From Clostridium sp. CX1 (GTDB taxonomy: Bacteria; Bacillota; Clostridia; Clostridiales; Clostridiaceae): DNA of 64,000 nucleotides. The DNA lies in the NCBI RefSeq assembly GCF_025398335.1, contig NZ_JAODOO010000009.1, forward strand, positions 62,001-126,000, read 5' to 3'. A program made the position numbers and the translations under genes. Below are positions 8,877-17,670 of this stretch, piece by piece (position 1 is the stretch's first letter; every line of letters begins with the position of its first letter). The notes under the pieces are model-generated. The model worked only from the letters and a program-made list of their open reading frames with translations. It was not told the DNA's origin and ran no database searches.

Positions 8877-8917
8877 GATAGTATTTTGACTATCTCACTA
8901 CATGTTACATCCCCCTT

Positions 8918-10666
8918 TTATTCAATAATACCTATCTCCTCCTCTGTTAGCCCAAAATAATCATACAAATAAGTATCATCTTCATTTCCTGTACAATCCT
9001 CTATATAAGGAATTGTTAGTTCCATTAATTTATTAGGATAATACTCAAATAAATCCTCCCCAAGCTTTTTGCCAAAGGTCTTAAAATAAAACTCATACAC
9101 CTTACTATTCAATATATATAATAAATAGTCATAGGTTAAAACTCCCTTTTCTTTTAACACTAATGAATAAACATCTGCACTAAAATAGCTGCCCTTATCT
9201 AAGGCAAACCTATTGCTGCTTGCTTTGTATGGAAATATTATCTTTTCTCCTTCAAAAATCTCCTGTTTTCTTCCCCATTGAAGTTCATACCATTTTCTAA
9301 AACCTTTTTTGCATTCTCTTCTATTAGCTAGTCTTTCTTTATACTCACTAATGTATCTAATGGAATTAGGATATTCTTCTTCCTTATCTATTAGATTGGA
9401 GTATATTAAGAATTGCCTCTCCCTCTCTATGCGGTTTTGCTGTATAAAACTGCTTTTTATCCAGGGCTTCACAATACCTTTTTCGATATCTTCTTTTAAT
9501 ATTATTTCATCATCTATTACAAAGGCCTTATCGCAACCTGTTATTATACCTTGATAACTATTGCAAATATTTCCTAAAGTATCGTACCCCTTTTTTTCAA
9601 TCTTTCTAATTATATTTTTTTCTTTTTCACTAATGAGACTCCAGCCTTTATCCTCTAAGTCCCTTTCTAATATTGAAAAACTCTTATAACTGCTGCCTTT
9701 ATTTATAAAAAGAGACTCATAAAAGTCATTTTTTCCTTTTCCCTTAGCTATTAAAGGTTTTATGACCTCTATTCTGTTCTCTTCCACTTTTTCATTAGAT
9801 AAAAAAATAATTGTTGGGTCTATGCCCACTTTTTTAAAAGGTCTTATGCCATAAAAATCTACTATTTTATGTATTGTTGTTTCTTCTTTTAATATTCTTC
9901 TTAACTCTTCTCCGCTTTGAGACTCTAAAAAATACCTAGAAGTAATGAAGGAAAGCTTACCCTTTTTGCTCATACTGTTTATTGCCTTCTTAAAAAAGCA
10001 GTAAGATATATCTCCTTTGTCTTTATAGATTCCTTTATATTTTTCTTTAAGCAGCCTTGAATATTCTCTGTCTACTAGTTTATGACCAACATAAGGTGGA
10101 TTGCCTATGAAAATGTCAAACTTCTCCTCTATGTTATCCACTAAAAAATCCTTGGCTGCAAAATTGCTCTCTTTAATGTATCCACTTATACTATATAAGT
10201 CTATTAGTAATATTTTTAAAGCCTTAACATCTATATCAGTTCCATGTAAATTGTAGTCTATTATATGTGTTGTTATATCTTCTTCTTTTAGTGACATATG
10301 GTTTTTGTAGTTTATTTCCTGCAGGTTTCTTAAAAATAATTCTCTCAAATACTTAAAACAAGGAACTATTAAATTTCCACATCCACAGGCTGGATCTAAA
10401 ATTTTTAAGTAAGGGTTATTAATTATGTCTTCTGGCTTTATTAAGTTTTCTATAATAAATACAGCTATTTCGTAAGGAGTATAGACTACTCCATCTTCCT
10501 TATTTATTCTGCTAAATTTATAATATTCATCTGAAAAACTATTCTTTTCCTCTATATTCAGCATAATTCTATAACTGTCTATAGCGGCTAACTTGTTTAT
10601 GCTATCTGACCGCTGTAGAATTATATTATACAAATCATCAATTTTTTTCATAAAGTTTTCAAACAT
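8918..10666 (-). CDS. Eco57I/TaqI-type N6-adenine DNA methyltransferase
   Basis: 582 residues from ATG 10666, preceded by GGAGAG; a GTG at 10681 is the alternative. SAM-binding motif I is DPACGCGNLI (91-100) and the catalytic motif is NPPY (189-192), defining a gamma-type adenine methylase. VYTPYEIA near residue 61 is also typical. The C-terminal ~250 residues (SYQGIITGCDKAFVI onwards) resemble the TaqI-like target-recognition domain. No nuclease motif is obvious and no restriction gene adjoins it, so it is either an orphan methylase or a compact R-M protein. Function inferred from motifs. Confidence 0.85.
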   Translation of the reverse strand: MFENFMKKIDDLYNIILQRSDSINKLAAIDSYRIMLNIEEKNSFSDEYYKFSRINKEDGVVYTPYEIAVFIIENLIKPEDIINNPYLKILDPACGCGNLIVPCFKYLRELFLRNLQEINYKNHMSLKEEDITTHIIDYNLHGTDIDVKALKILLIDLYSISGYIKESNFAAKDFLVDNIEEKFDIFIGNPPYVGHKLVDREYSRLLKEKYKGIYKDKGDISYCFFKKAINSMSKKGKLSFITSRYFLESQSGEELRRILKEETTIHKIVDFYGIRPFKKVGIDPTIIFLSNEKVEENRIEVIKPLIAKGKGKNDFYESLFINKGSSYKSFSILERDLEDKGWSLISEKEKNIIRKIEKKGYDTLGNICNSYQGIITGCDKAFVIDDEIILKEDIEKGIVKPWIKSSFIQQNRIERERQFLIYSNLIDKEEEYPNSIRYISEYKERLANRRECKKGFRKWYELQWGRKQEIFEGEKIIFPYKASSNRFALDKGSYFSADVYSLVLKEKGVLTYDYLLYILNSKVYEFYFKTFGKKLGEDLFEYYPNKLMELTIPYIEDCTGNEDDTYLYDYFGLTEEEIGIIE

Positions 10667-10756
10667 ATTCTCTCTCTCCACAATACACTAAGTATAAAGT
10701 CTTAAATTAAGTACATCATAAAGTATATCATATATATTTGGTAGGTGATTTTGAAA

Positions 10757-11659
10757 ATGCATAAAAAAATAATAAGTATCTGTCTTTTAACTACAATCAC
10801 CTTATGTGGTTGCAGCAGTAGAACTTCTTTTACTGAGGATTCTAATAAAAATATAACTACCTCAACATCTAACAAGCCTTTAGAGAATAATAAAAAAGAT
10901 TCAAACCCAGAAAATAAGGCTGATAAGATTACTGATATAAAAACTTTAGATGTCTCTAACTTAAAGAGTACAGAAAAAAACTGGTTTTATCAACCCAAAA
11001 AGGATGGCACGCCTTCCGGTGAACCACAGGAAATATTAGACCTCATTAATAAATATTCTGGCTATTATCTAGGTGATACTTCTAAGAAAGTAATATACTT
11101 AACCTTTGATGAAGGTTATGAAAATGGATATACCGGAAAAATCTTAGATACTTTAAAAGCTAATAATGTAAAAGCAGCCTTTTTCGTTACTACTCCTTAT
11201 GTTAAAGATAACCCAGAGCTAATTAAAAGAATGGCAGCTGAAGGGCATTTAGTTTGTAATCACTCTGAAAATCATCCTTCAATGGCAGCAGCAGCCAGTG
11301 ACCCTGCTAAGTTTGAAAAGGAGTTTTCAGGAGTAGAAAAGGTCTATGAAGAAGTCACTGGTAAAAAAATGCCTAAGTTTTTCAGACCACCAATGGGTAA
11401 ATACAGTGAAAAATCTCTATTCTACACACAAAAGCTTGGCTATAAGACAATATTCTGGAGCTTCGCCTATGGTGACTGGGACCCTAAAAAGCAGCCTACT
11501 GCCGATTATGGCAAAAAGATTATAGCAGAAAGGACTCACAACGGTGCTATAGTACTACTGCATGCTGTATCTAAGACTAATACTGAAATACTTGATTCTG
11601 TAATAAAAGACTGGAAAAGTAAGGGATATGAATTGGAAAGCTTAGATAAACTTCCTTAA
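10757..11659 (+). CDS. Polysaccharide deacetylase lipoprotein, PdaA-like (delta-lactam de-N-acetylase)
   Basis: 300 residues from ATG 10757, with AGGTGA upstream; GTG 10745 is unlikely. A lipoprotein signal ends at C19 (L-C-G-C), followed by a Ser/Asn/Lys-rich linker to ~residue 70. The NodB domain starts near 110: TFDEGYENGYT (116-126), metal ligands H169 and H173, RPPMGKYS and LLHAVSK. YENGYT and the overall order are those of PdaA, which deacetylates muramic acid on the way to muramic-delta-lactam in spore cortex. PdaA itself usually has a plain signal peptide, so the lipid anchor is a variation. It is divergent from the DNA methylase. Confidence 0.85.
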   Translation: MHKKIISICLLTTITLCGCSSRTSFTEDSNKNITTSTSNKPLENNKKDSNPENKADKITDIKTLDVSNLKSTEKNWFYQPKKDGTPSGEPQEILDLINKYSGYYLGDTSKKVIYLTFDEGYENGYTGKILDTLKANNVKAAFFVTTPYVKDNPELIKRMAAEGHLVCNHSENHPSMAAAASDPAKFEKEFSGVEKVYEEVTGKKMPKFFRPPMGKYSEKSLFYTQKLGYKTIFWSFAYGDWDPKKQPTADYGKKIIAERTHNGAIVLLHAVSKTNTEILDSVIKDWKSKGYELESLDKLP

Positions 11660-11688
11660 ATAAATAATTAATTAATAATAATTTTCCC

Positions 11689-11717
11689 TTGACACATGAA
11701 AATTTTAGTAGTATATT
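11689..11717 (+). promoter_or_regulatory. Sigma-A-type promoter of the Rrf2 regulator gene
   Basis: TTGACA (11689-11694), 17-bp spacer, TATATT (11712-11717). The predicted start of transcription falls inside the palindrome at 11723-11739, as expected for an autorepressed promoter. Confidence 0.75.
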
Positions 11718-11722
11718 AAAAC

Positions 11723-11739
11723 TGTACCAAACAGGTATA
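11723..11739. promoter_or_regulatory. Putative Rrf2 operator upstream of the rrf2 gene
   Basis: TGTACC-AAACA-GGTATA, an inverted repeat with 5-nt centre, directly after the -10 box. The same element, TATACC-AAATC-GGTATA, precedes cooS. In both, an AAAAC lies immediately on the left. Confidence 0.7.
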
Positions 11740-11761
11740 CTTTTAACTTTGGAGATATATT

Positions 11762-12175
11762 ATGAAAATTACACAAGAAGCAGATTATGCCTTTAGAGTT
11801 GTATTTTATTTGTCTAAATTAGGATATGGAGAAAAAATTGAAGCAAAGGTTATCTCTGAAGAAGAAAATATACCTCTAAGATTTTTACTGAAGCTTTTAA
11901 GAAAGCTTACCCAAGCAAATATTATAAAATCTTACAGAGGCGTTAATGGTGGATATTCTCTTAATCAGATGCCAGAAGATATATCCCTTAAAGATGTTAT
12001 AGAAGCTATTGATGGCCCTATTTATATAAACAGGTGCCTATACAATCCTGAGGAATGCAATTTAAATAGAACATCAAGATGTCAAATCCACAATGCCTTA
12101 GCTAAGGTTCAAAACAAGTTGGTTAATGAATTAGATGGAATAACCTTTAAGGATATATTGGAGAAAAAAATTTAA
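11762..12175 (+). CDS. Rrf2-family transcriptional regulator with Fe-S-type cysteine triad
   Basis: 137 residues. The N-terminal winged helix (MKITQEADYAFRVVFYLSKL; IIKSYRGVNGGYSL) is typical of Rrf2/IscR/NsrR. The C-terminal half holds C92, C99 and C107, the three-cysteine pattern that binds an Fe-S cluster in IscR, NsrR and RirA. This makes it a likely sensor of iron-sulfur, oxygen or nitric oxide status. It is followed 86 bases later by the CooS-like gene, with the same palindrome before each gene, so it probably represses itself and that enzyme. Confidence 0.92.
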   Translation: MKITQEADYAFRVVFYLSKLGYGEKIEAKVISEEENIPLRFLLKLLRKLTQANIIKSYRGVNGGYSLNQMPEDISLKDVIEAIDGPIYINRCLYNPEECNLNRTSRCQIHNALAKVQNKLVNELDGITFKDILEKKI

Positions 12176-12189
12176 TACATGATTTATTT

Positions 12190-12206
12190 GGGGAAGAACC
12201 TTCCCC
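12190..12206 (+). terminator. Hairpin between rrf2 and cooS
   Basis: GGGGAAG-AAC-CTTCCCC, a perfect 7-bp stem with a 3-nt loop, followed by an AT-rich stretch but no clean T run. It may end the rrf2 transcript or work as an attenuator for read-through into cooS. Confidence 0.45.
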
Positions 12207-12225
12207 ATATATTTATAAATAAAAC

Positions 12226-12242
12226 TATACCAAATCGGTATA
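12226..12242. promoter_or_regulatory. Putative Rrf2 operator upstream of cooS
   Basis: TATACC-AAATC-GGTATA, a perfect 6-bp inverted repeat with 5-nt centre, just before the AGGAGG of cooS. A TATAAA at 12214-12219 may be the -10 box, but there is no good -35 because the hairpin occupies that position. Confidence 0.7.
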
Positions 12243-12261
12243 CATTTTAGGAGGTTTAATT

Positions 12262-14148
12262 ATGTCAAGTTGTTCAAATTGTAACTTATGTCAATCAGCA
12301 GATAGTGCTTTAATTAATTTTATATCAGAGCTAGATGTGGAAACATCTCACCATAGAGTTGAAAGCCAAAAAGTAAAATGTAAATTTGGTTCAGAGGGTG
12401 TATGCTGTAGAATTTGTGCTAACGGTCCTTGTAAGATAACCCCAAAATCCCCTAGAGGTGTCTGTGGTGCTACAGCTGATACTATAGTGGCTAGAAACTT
12501 TTTAAGATCTGTTTCTGCTGGTTCAGGCTGCTATATTCATGTTGTTGAAAATACAGCTCTAAACTTAAAAGCCTTTGGAGAAAAGAAAGAAAAAATAAAG
12601 GGCGTAGATACACTAAACAGATTAGCTGAAATTTTTAATATTGAGGAAGAAGATGTTCATAAGAAAGCTGTAATACTTGCAGATAAGGTTTTAGCAGATT
12701 TATATAAACCTAGATATGAGAAGATGGAACTAGTGCAAAAGATGGGCTATAAGCCTAGATTAGATAAGTGGGCAGAATTAAATATTCTTCCTGGTGGCGC
12801 AAAGTCAGAGGTTTTTGACGGAGTTGTAAAAACTTCCACAAATCTAAACAGCGATCCTGTGGATATGTTATTAAGTTCTCTAAGACTTGGGGTATCTACT
12901 GGAATATACGGCTTAACCCTTACTAACTTATTAAATGATATTATGCTTGGCGAACCAAAAATAAGAGCTGCAAAGGTTGGCTTTAAGGTTGTAGATAAGG
13001 ACTATATAAACATAATGATTACAGGACATCAACATTCCTTAATAGCCCATCTTCAAGATAGATTAATTGATAAAGATATAGTAGAAAAAGCTAAAGCTGC
13101 AGGTGCTAAGGGCTTTAAATTAGTTGGCTGTACTTGTGTTGGACAAGACTTACAGCTTAGAGGCGAGCATTATGAGGAAGTTTTCTCTGGTCATGCTGGA
13201 AATAACTTTACTAGCGAAGCACTTATAGCAACAGGGGCTATTGACATAATACTTTCAGAATTTAACTGTACTTTACCTGGAATAGAGCCTATTTCAGATA
13301 AGTTCAGGGTAAAACAAATTTGTATAGACAATATAGCTAAAAAAGGAAATGCAGAACATGTAGCTTATTCTTTCGAGGAAAGAGAGAACATAACAAACTA
13401 CATTATTGATGCAGCATTAAACACATACAAGGAAAGAAGACCTGATGTTAAGATCAACATTCCTGAAAACCATGGAAATGACACTACAATAACTGGAGTT
13501 AGTGAAACTTCTCTAAGAGAGTTCCTAGGCGGTACATGGAAACCTCTTGTAGACTTAATTGCTGCGGGCAAAATTAAAGGGGTAGCTGGGGTAGTTGGCT
13601 GCTCTAACCTTATGGCAAAGGGTCACGATGTATTTACTGTAGAACTAACTAAAGAACTTATAAAGAGAGACATAATAGTATTATCTGCAGGCTGTTCCAG
13701 CGGCGGACTTGAAAATGTAGGACTTATGTCACCGGAAGCAGCAGAACTTGCTGGAGACAACTTAAAAGAAGTTTGTAAGAGCCTAGGCATACCTCCTGTA
13801 CTAAACTTTGGCCCATGTCTAGCTATAGGAAGACTTGAAATAGTTGCAACTGAGCTTGCTGAATTCCTAGGAATAGATATTCCTCAACTTCCACTTGTAT
13901 TATCTGCTCCTCAATGGCTTGAAGAACAAGCTTTAGCAGATGGTGCCTTTGGATTAGCACTAGGACTGCCTCTTCACTTAGCAATTCCTCCATTTATTAC
14001 AGGTAGTGAACTAGTAACTAAGGTTTTAACTGAGGATTTAAAGAATTTAACTGGTGGACAACTTATATTAGAAGATGACGTTATGAAAACTGCAGATATA
14101 CTAGAAGGAATTGTTTTAGAAAAAAGACAAGGATTAGGCTTAAAATAG
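12262..14148 (+). CDS. cooS: Anaerobic carbon monoxide dehydrogenase catalytic subunit-like protein (CooS family)
   Basis: 628 residues, full family length. Cluster D/B cysteines are present: C40, C48, C49, C52, C57, C68. Ligands expected for the Ni-Fe-S C-cluster are also present: H256 (TGHQH), C290/C292, C336, C447, C478 and C519. The family oxidises CO to CO2 or the reverse. However, the segment that in well-studied enzymes reads S-E-K-A has L-E-E-Q-A here (Q556), so the catalytic Lys seems to be lost, and the usual His-rich stretch after the B-cluster reads SGCYIHVVENTA. No CooF, CooC, hydrogenase or acetyl-CoA synthase gene is nearby. True CO activity is therefore uncertain. AGGAGG precedes the ATG. 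Confidence 0.88.
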   Translation: MSSCSNCNLCQSADSALINFISELDVETSHHRVESQKVKCKFGSEGVCCRICANGPCKITPKSPRGVCGATADTIVARNFLRSVSAGSGCYIHVVENTALNLKAFGEKKEKIKGVDTLNRLAEIFNIEEEDVHKKAVILADKVLADLYKPRYEKMELVQKMGYKPRLDKWAELNILPGGAKSEVFDGVVKTSTNLNSDPVDMLLSSLRLGVSTGIYGLTLTNLLNDIMLGEPKIRAAKVGFKVVDKDYINIMITGHQHSLIAHLQDRLIDKDIVEKAKAAGAKGFKLVGCTCVGQDLQLRGEHYEEVFSGHAGNNFTSEALIATGAIDIILSEFNCTLPGIEPISDKFRVKQICIDNIAKKGNAEHVAYSFEERENITNYIIDAALNTYKERRPDVKINIPENHGNDTTITGVSETSLREFLGGTWKPLVDLIAAGKIKGVAGVVGCSNLMAKGHDVFTVELTKELIKRDIIVLSAGCSSGGLENVGLMSPEAAELAGDNLKEVCKSLGIPPVLNFGPCLAIGRLEIVATELAEFLGIDIPQLPLVLSAPQWLEEQALADGAFGLALGLPLHLAIPPFITGSELVTKVLTEDLKNLTGGQLILEDDVMKTADILEGIVLEKRQGLGLK

Positions 14149-14257
14149 TATAAACTTTTGGCTTCCATTATATATTAACAATAGACAAGAAATCCGTTAT
14201 AAACTACAATTATGATAGCTACTAATGGCATAACTTAGTTGTAGGAGGTACAAAACT

Positions 14258-15256
14258 ATGGTAAAAAAACGTATTTTGTCAATGGATATACTAAGAGCCC
14301 TAGCAATTATTGCAGTTATACTAATTCATGTTTCAGCATTAATGCTAGGGGAAGCTTCTTTTAACAGTAAAGTTTATATGCAGTCTTTAATTATAAATCA
14401 ACTTTCCAGATTTTCTGTACCTGCATTTATAGCTCTTTCCGGTGTAGGCCTTACTATGACCTATAAAGAAAATCAAGGATATTTTAAATTTTTAACCAAA
14501 AGACTTTATAAAATAGTACCACGATATATTCTTTGGTGTGCTATATATGTATTTTTTATTACAAAAACTTTTGACATATATACTTTATCAAAGGATGTTA
14601 TCTTCGGAAGGGTTTTTTATCATCTTTATTATGTACCTTTGATTGTGGAATTTTATTTGGTGTTTCCTTTCATATATAGATTTATTGGTTCAAAAGTGGG
14701 ATTATTAATTAGTTTTATAATAACCTCTGTAATCTTAATAGGAAGTCATCAGTATCTTTTCCCAGAGAATTGGATGTGGTTTTTAGAACGAAAGAATATG
14801 TTAGACTGGGTTTTTTACTTTTCCTTAGGTGCTTTTATTGGTAATAACCTAGAAGAGTTTTCCCAAAGGCTGCAAAAGTATAAGATTGTATTTTCTATAA
14901 TATTTGTAGCTGCAGTATCTGGCTTTGTGTATGAAATAATTTTAAATACTAATGCCGGAAAAAACCTTGATTATACTACTACTTTCTTAAGACCTAGCGT
15001 TCTTATTTTTACTGTAGCACTTATATTCTTTATCTTTAGTATAGACTGGAAAGATAATCTCTTTACTAAGATTATGCAGTATTTATCTGTAAATTCCTAC
15101 GGTATATACTTATCCCATGCTTTTATACTGTATTATTTTACAAGATACTATACCGATAATAATATACCTATTGCCTCATTAAATTATGGAATTAAAGGCT
15201 TTTTGATTACTCTTTTTGGTGCTGTAATTATAAATGCTAGTAGAAAATTACCTTAG
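14258..15256 (+). CDS. Membrane acyltransferase, acyltransferase-3 family
   Basis: 332 residues, about ten membrane helices. The N-terminus SMDILRALAIIAVILIHVSA contains the conserved R and the catalytic-type H of the acyltransferase-3 (OafA/WecH-like) family. These enzymes move acyl groups, often acetyl, onto surface glycans or lipids at the membrane. AGGAGG lies 8 nt before the ATG. It stands alone after cooS; possible targets are the wall polysaccharides encoded elsewhere in the window, but there is no direct link. Confidence 0.85.
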   Translation: MVKKRILSMDILRALAIIAVILIHVSALMLGEASFNSKVYMQSLIINQLSRFSVPAFIALSGVGLTMTYKENQGYFKFLTKRLYKIVPRYILWCAIYVFFITKTFDIYTLSKDVIFGRVFYHLYYVPLIVEFYLVFPFIYRFIGSKVGLLISFIITSVILIGSHQYLFPENWMWFLERKNMLDWVFYFSLGAFIGNNLEEFSQRLQKYKIVFSIIFVAAVSGFVYEIILNTNAGKNLDYTTTFLRPSVLIFTVALIFFIFSIDWKDNLFTKIMQYLSVNSYGIYLSHAFILYYFTRYYTDNNIPIASLNYGIKGFLITLFGAVIINASRKLP

Positions 15257-15273
15257 TTAATAAGGTAATTTTC
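15243..15273. terminator. Bidirectional terminator between the acyltransferase gene and hutI
   Basis: GAAAATTACCTT/AAGGTAATTTTC, a perfect 12-bp stem with a 7-nt loop. It spans the acyltransferase stop codon and serves two converging genes. Confidence 0.75.
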
Positions 15274-15289
15274 TCTTAATTTCTATAAT

Positions 15290-16570
15290 CTATCTATATA
15301 TCCTAGAATGCTCGTACACTAATTTTCCATTTTGAACTACCAAAATACCATTTTTAATTACGGTATCAATTGCATTCACTCCAAAATGATATATTAGGTA
15401 ATCTAAATTATTAGCATTAAAAATAGCTATGTCAGCCTTCTTACCAACTTCTATACTTCCAATCTCCTTTTCTCTACCTATTGCACAGGCAGCGTTTATA
15501 GTCATCGCATTTATTATTTCTGCTGGAAGCATTTTTAGCCCAAAGCAAGCAAAGGTCATTGTAGTTTGAAGAGATTCTGTTGGCGATGTACCTGGATTAC
15601 AATCTGTAGCCAAAGCTACTGCTACACCTTCTTCTATCATTTTCCTTGCTCTCGCAAACTTGCCAAGCATTAAATAGAAGGAAGTTGTAGGCAGCAATAC
15701 TGCAACTACTCCATTTTCCGCCAAGGCCTTTATCCCCTCATCTGATGCTGCTACTAAGTGCTCTGCTGAAGTAGCTTTAAGTTCTCCTGCCAATTCTGCT
15801 CCTCCTATAGATTCTACCTCATCTACATGTAATTTAATTTTTAAACCTAGATCTTTAGCACTACTTAAGATTCTTCTACTTTCTTCTACAGTGAAAACTC
15901 CTTCTTCACAAAAGCAGTCAGCGAATTCAGCTAAGTTATTTCTCTTTATATATGGAATTATTTCATCAATTATTAAACTTATATATCCATCTCTGTTGTC
16001 CTTAAACTCTTCTGGGATGGCATGTGCTCCAAGATAAGTTGATATTATATCAATAGGATGGATTTTATTTAAACTTTTGTTTGTCTCAAGAATTTTAATT
16101 TCATCTTTAAAGTTTAATCCATAGCCTGATTTACTTTCCGCTGTAGTTGTACCATGTAGAAGCATCAAATCCAGCCTTTTTTTACTTTCCCTTTTTAACT
16201 CAACTAATGAAGCAGCTCTAGTATTTCTCACTGTGCTCAATATACCACCGCCAGCATTTAGAATATCTATATACTTCATGTTTTGAAGTTTTAAAGGCAG
16301 CTCCTTCTCCCTTGACCCTGCATAAACTAAGTGAGTATGACTATCTATAAGCCCTGGCGTTACAGTCTTACCTTTGCCATCTATAACAACATCTGCTTCT
16401 TTTAGGTACTTTTTATATTCATCACAGCTTCCTACAGCTTCAATAATATCTTCTTTAATAAATACATATCCCTTTTCTATTACACCAGCCTCTTTAAGTA
16501 AATCCTTTGTTTTAGGATAACCTCCAGAGCAAGTTACAAGGTTGGTTATGTTCTTAATTAGTATATTCAT
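15290..16570 (-). CDS. hutI: Imidazolonepropionase
   Basis: 426 residues, normal length. Amidohydrolase-fold enzyme of histidine degradation, converting imidazolone propionate to formiminoglutamate. Metal-binding H78 and H80 lie in DSHTHLVYAGSRE, with later signature segments ESKSGYGLN, AHAIPEEF, KLHVDE and ATDCNPGTSPTESLQ. GGGGG lies 8 nt before the ATG. No hutH, hutU or formiminoglutamate enzyme is in the window, so the gene is either solitary or a remnant of a dispersed pathway. The assignment itself is secure. Confidence 0.96.
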   Translation of the reverse strand: MNILIKNITNLVTCSGGYPKTKDLLKEAGVIEKGYVFIKEDIIEAVGSCDEYKKYLKEADVVIDGKGKTVTPGLIDSHTHLVYAGSREKELPLKLQNMKYIDILNAGGGILSTVRNTRAASLVELKRESKKRLDLMLLHGTTTAESKSGYGLNFKDEIKILETNKSLNKIHPIDIISTYLGAHAIPEEFKDNRDGYISLIIDEIIPYIKRNNLAEFADCFCEEGVFTVEESRRILSSAKDLGLKIKLHVDEVESIGGAELAGELKATSAEHLVAASDEGIKALAENGVVAVLLPTTSFYLMLGKFARARKMIEEGVAVALATDCNPGTSPTESLQTTMTFACFGLKMLPAEIINAMTINAACAIGREKEIGSIEVGKKADIAIFNANNLDYLIYHFGVNAIDTVIKNGILVVQNGKLVYEHSRIYR

Positions 16571-16695
16571 GGCGCCATCCCCCTCATTTATTAGTCTATA
16601 TTTCTATTACCCTGACTATGTTTCTACCCTTAAACTTTACTGCTACTGCTTTTATAAATCTAAATCCTCTTATAATTTAGATAAACAAAAGCAAT

Positions 16696-16821
16696 TTATG
16701 TCCCTCCTTTTTCTGCAGATTTTATACTATTAATATTCTTTATAAATTTCAAATACCCTTCAATATATTCTAAATATTCAGTGAAAATACCACGGTTTTC
16801 TGTCAGATTATAAACATATTC
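16696..16821 (-). other. Possible 3' remnant of a gene
   Basis: In the otherwise gene-free ~310 bases between hutI and the wecG-like gene, one minus-strand frame stays open for 41 codons with protein-like content (GIFTEYLEYIEGYLKFIKNI) and ends in AEKGGT-stop. It has no start codon or ribosome site and may be chance. Nothing else is recognisable in this gap. Confidence 0.2.
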
Positions 16822-16881
16822 TCAAAGTTTAAGCAAAAAAAATAGACCCCACTACTTAAAAAAGCATGAAGTCTTAAAAAC

Positions 16882-17598
16882 TTATTTATATTTATTGTAT
16901 TTTACTACCTGTAATAGAAACTTAGGTATGGAGGATAGCCTTTTAATTCTCCATGGTTCCTTACAAACTCTGTACAACCATTCCAATCCAAATTTAATCA
17001 TCCAATTTGGAGCTCTGTTAACCTTACCTGAAAACACATCAAAACTTCCCCCTACTCCCATAAAAACCTTGCAGGGAAGCTTATCCATATTACTGATAAT
17101 AAATAAATCCTGTCTTGGTGATCCCATAGCAACAAACAAAGCATAAGGATTACCTTCCTTAATGTCCTCTATTATATGGTCACAATCCTTTAAATCAAAA
17201 TATCCATTATGACTTCCTGCTATATTTAGCCTAGGATATTTACTTTTAAGTTTTTCAATACATCCTCTTAGAATCTCTTCCTTAGCACCAACAAGATATA
17301 TTCCCTTACCTTCTTTTTCGCACTTTTTTATTATTTCTTCCATAACCTCTATACCTGCAATTTTCTCTTTTACAGGCTTTTTAATTATTTTTGAGGCAAG
17401 CACTGTTCCAATACCATCTGGAATAATTACTGTTCTTTCTCCGGTAAAGCTTGAGAATAACAGTTTATCGTTAAGCCCATTATGCAAAACTTCAGGGTTG
17501 CCTGATACTATATTTATCTTTTCGAAACCTTCTATATAACTTATAAGTTCTTCTTTATTTCCACTGAAAACACTATACTTTAGTATTTTAGTAAACAT
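16882..17598 (-). CDS. WecG/TagA/CpsF-family glycosyltransferase
   Basis: 238 residues from ATG 17598, preceded by GGAGG at 4-5 nt; the longer upstream frame would run through the terminator hairpin. The family signatures are clear: VIPDGIGTV near the start, GSHNGYFD, ALFVAMGSPRQDLFI and GVGGSFDVFSGKVNRAP. These GT26 enzymes add N-acetylmannosamine-type sugars to undecaprenyl-linked GlcNAc, as in teichoic acid linkage-unit or enterobacterial common antigen synthesis. Its neighbour is the initiating sugar transferase, consistent with consecutive steps on the lipid carrier at the inner face of the membrane. Confidence 0.9.
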   Translation of the reverse strand: MFTKILKYSVFSGNKEELISYIEGFEKINIVSGNPEVLHNGLNDKLLFSSFTGERTVIIPDGIGTVLASKIIKKPVKEKIAGIEVMEEIIKKCEKEGKGIYLVGAKEEILRGCIEKLKSKYPRLNIAGSHNGYFDLKDCDHIIEDIKEGNPYALFVAMGSPRQDLFIISNMDKLPCKVFMGVGGSFDVFSGKVNRAPNWMIKFGLEWLYRVCKEPWRIKRLSSIPKFLLQVVKYNKYK

Positions 17599-17622
17599 TT
17601 TTACCTCCGAATATAATAAAAA

Positions 17623-17651
17623 GGAAATTGGAAACCGCATCTCCAATTTCC
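17623..17651 (-). terminator. Terminator or attenuator between the sugar transferase and wecG-like genes
   Basis: On the minus strand GGAAATTGGA/TCCAATTTCC is a 10-bp stem with a 9-nt loop followed by TTTTTATT. It lies between two co-directional genes, only 25 bases before the ATG of the second, so it may limit read-through. Confidence 0.7.
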
Positions 17652-17670
17652 AATCCCCAATTTATAATTA

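Noticed and set aside
8918-10666. A complete restriction-modification system around the DNA methylase
   Set aside because: No nuclease motif was found in the protein and no restriction or specificity gene adjoins it.
12190-12206. Hairpin between rrf2 and cooS as an Rrf2 binding site
   Set aside because: Its sequence is unrelated to the shared TATACC/GGTATA palindrome; it is better read as a terminator or attenuator.
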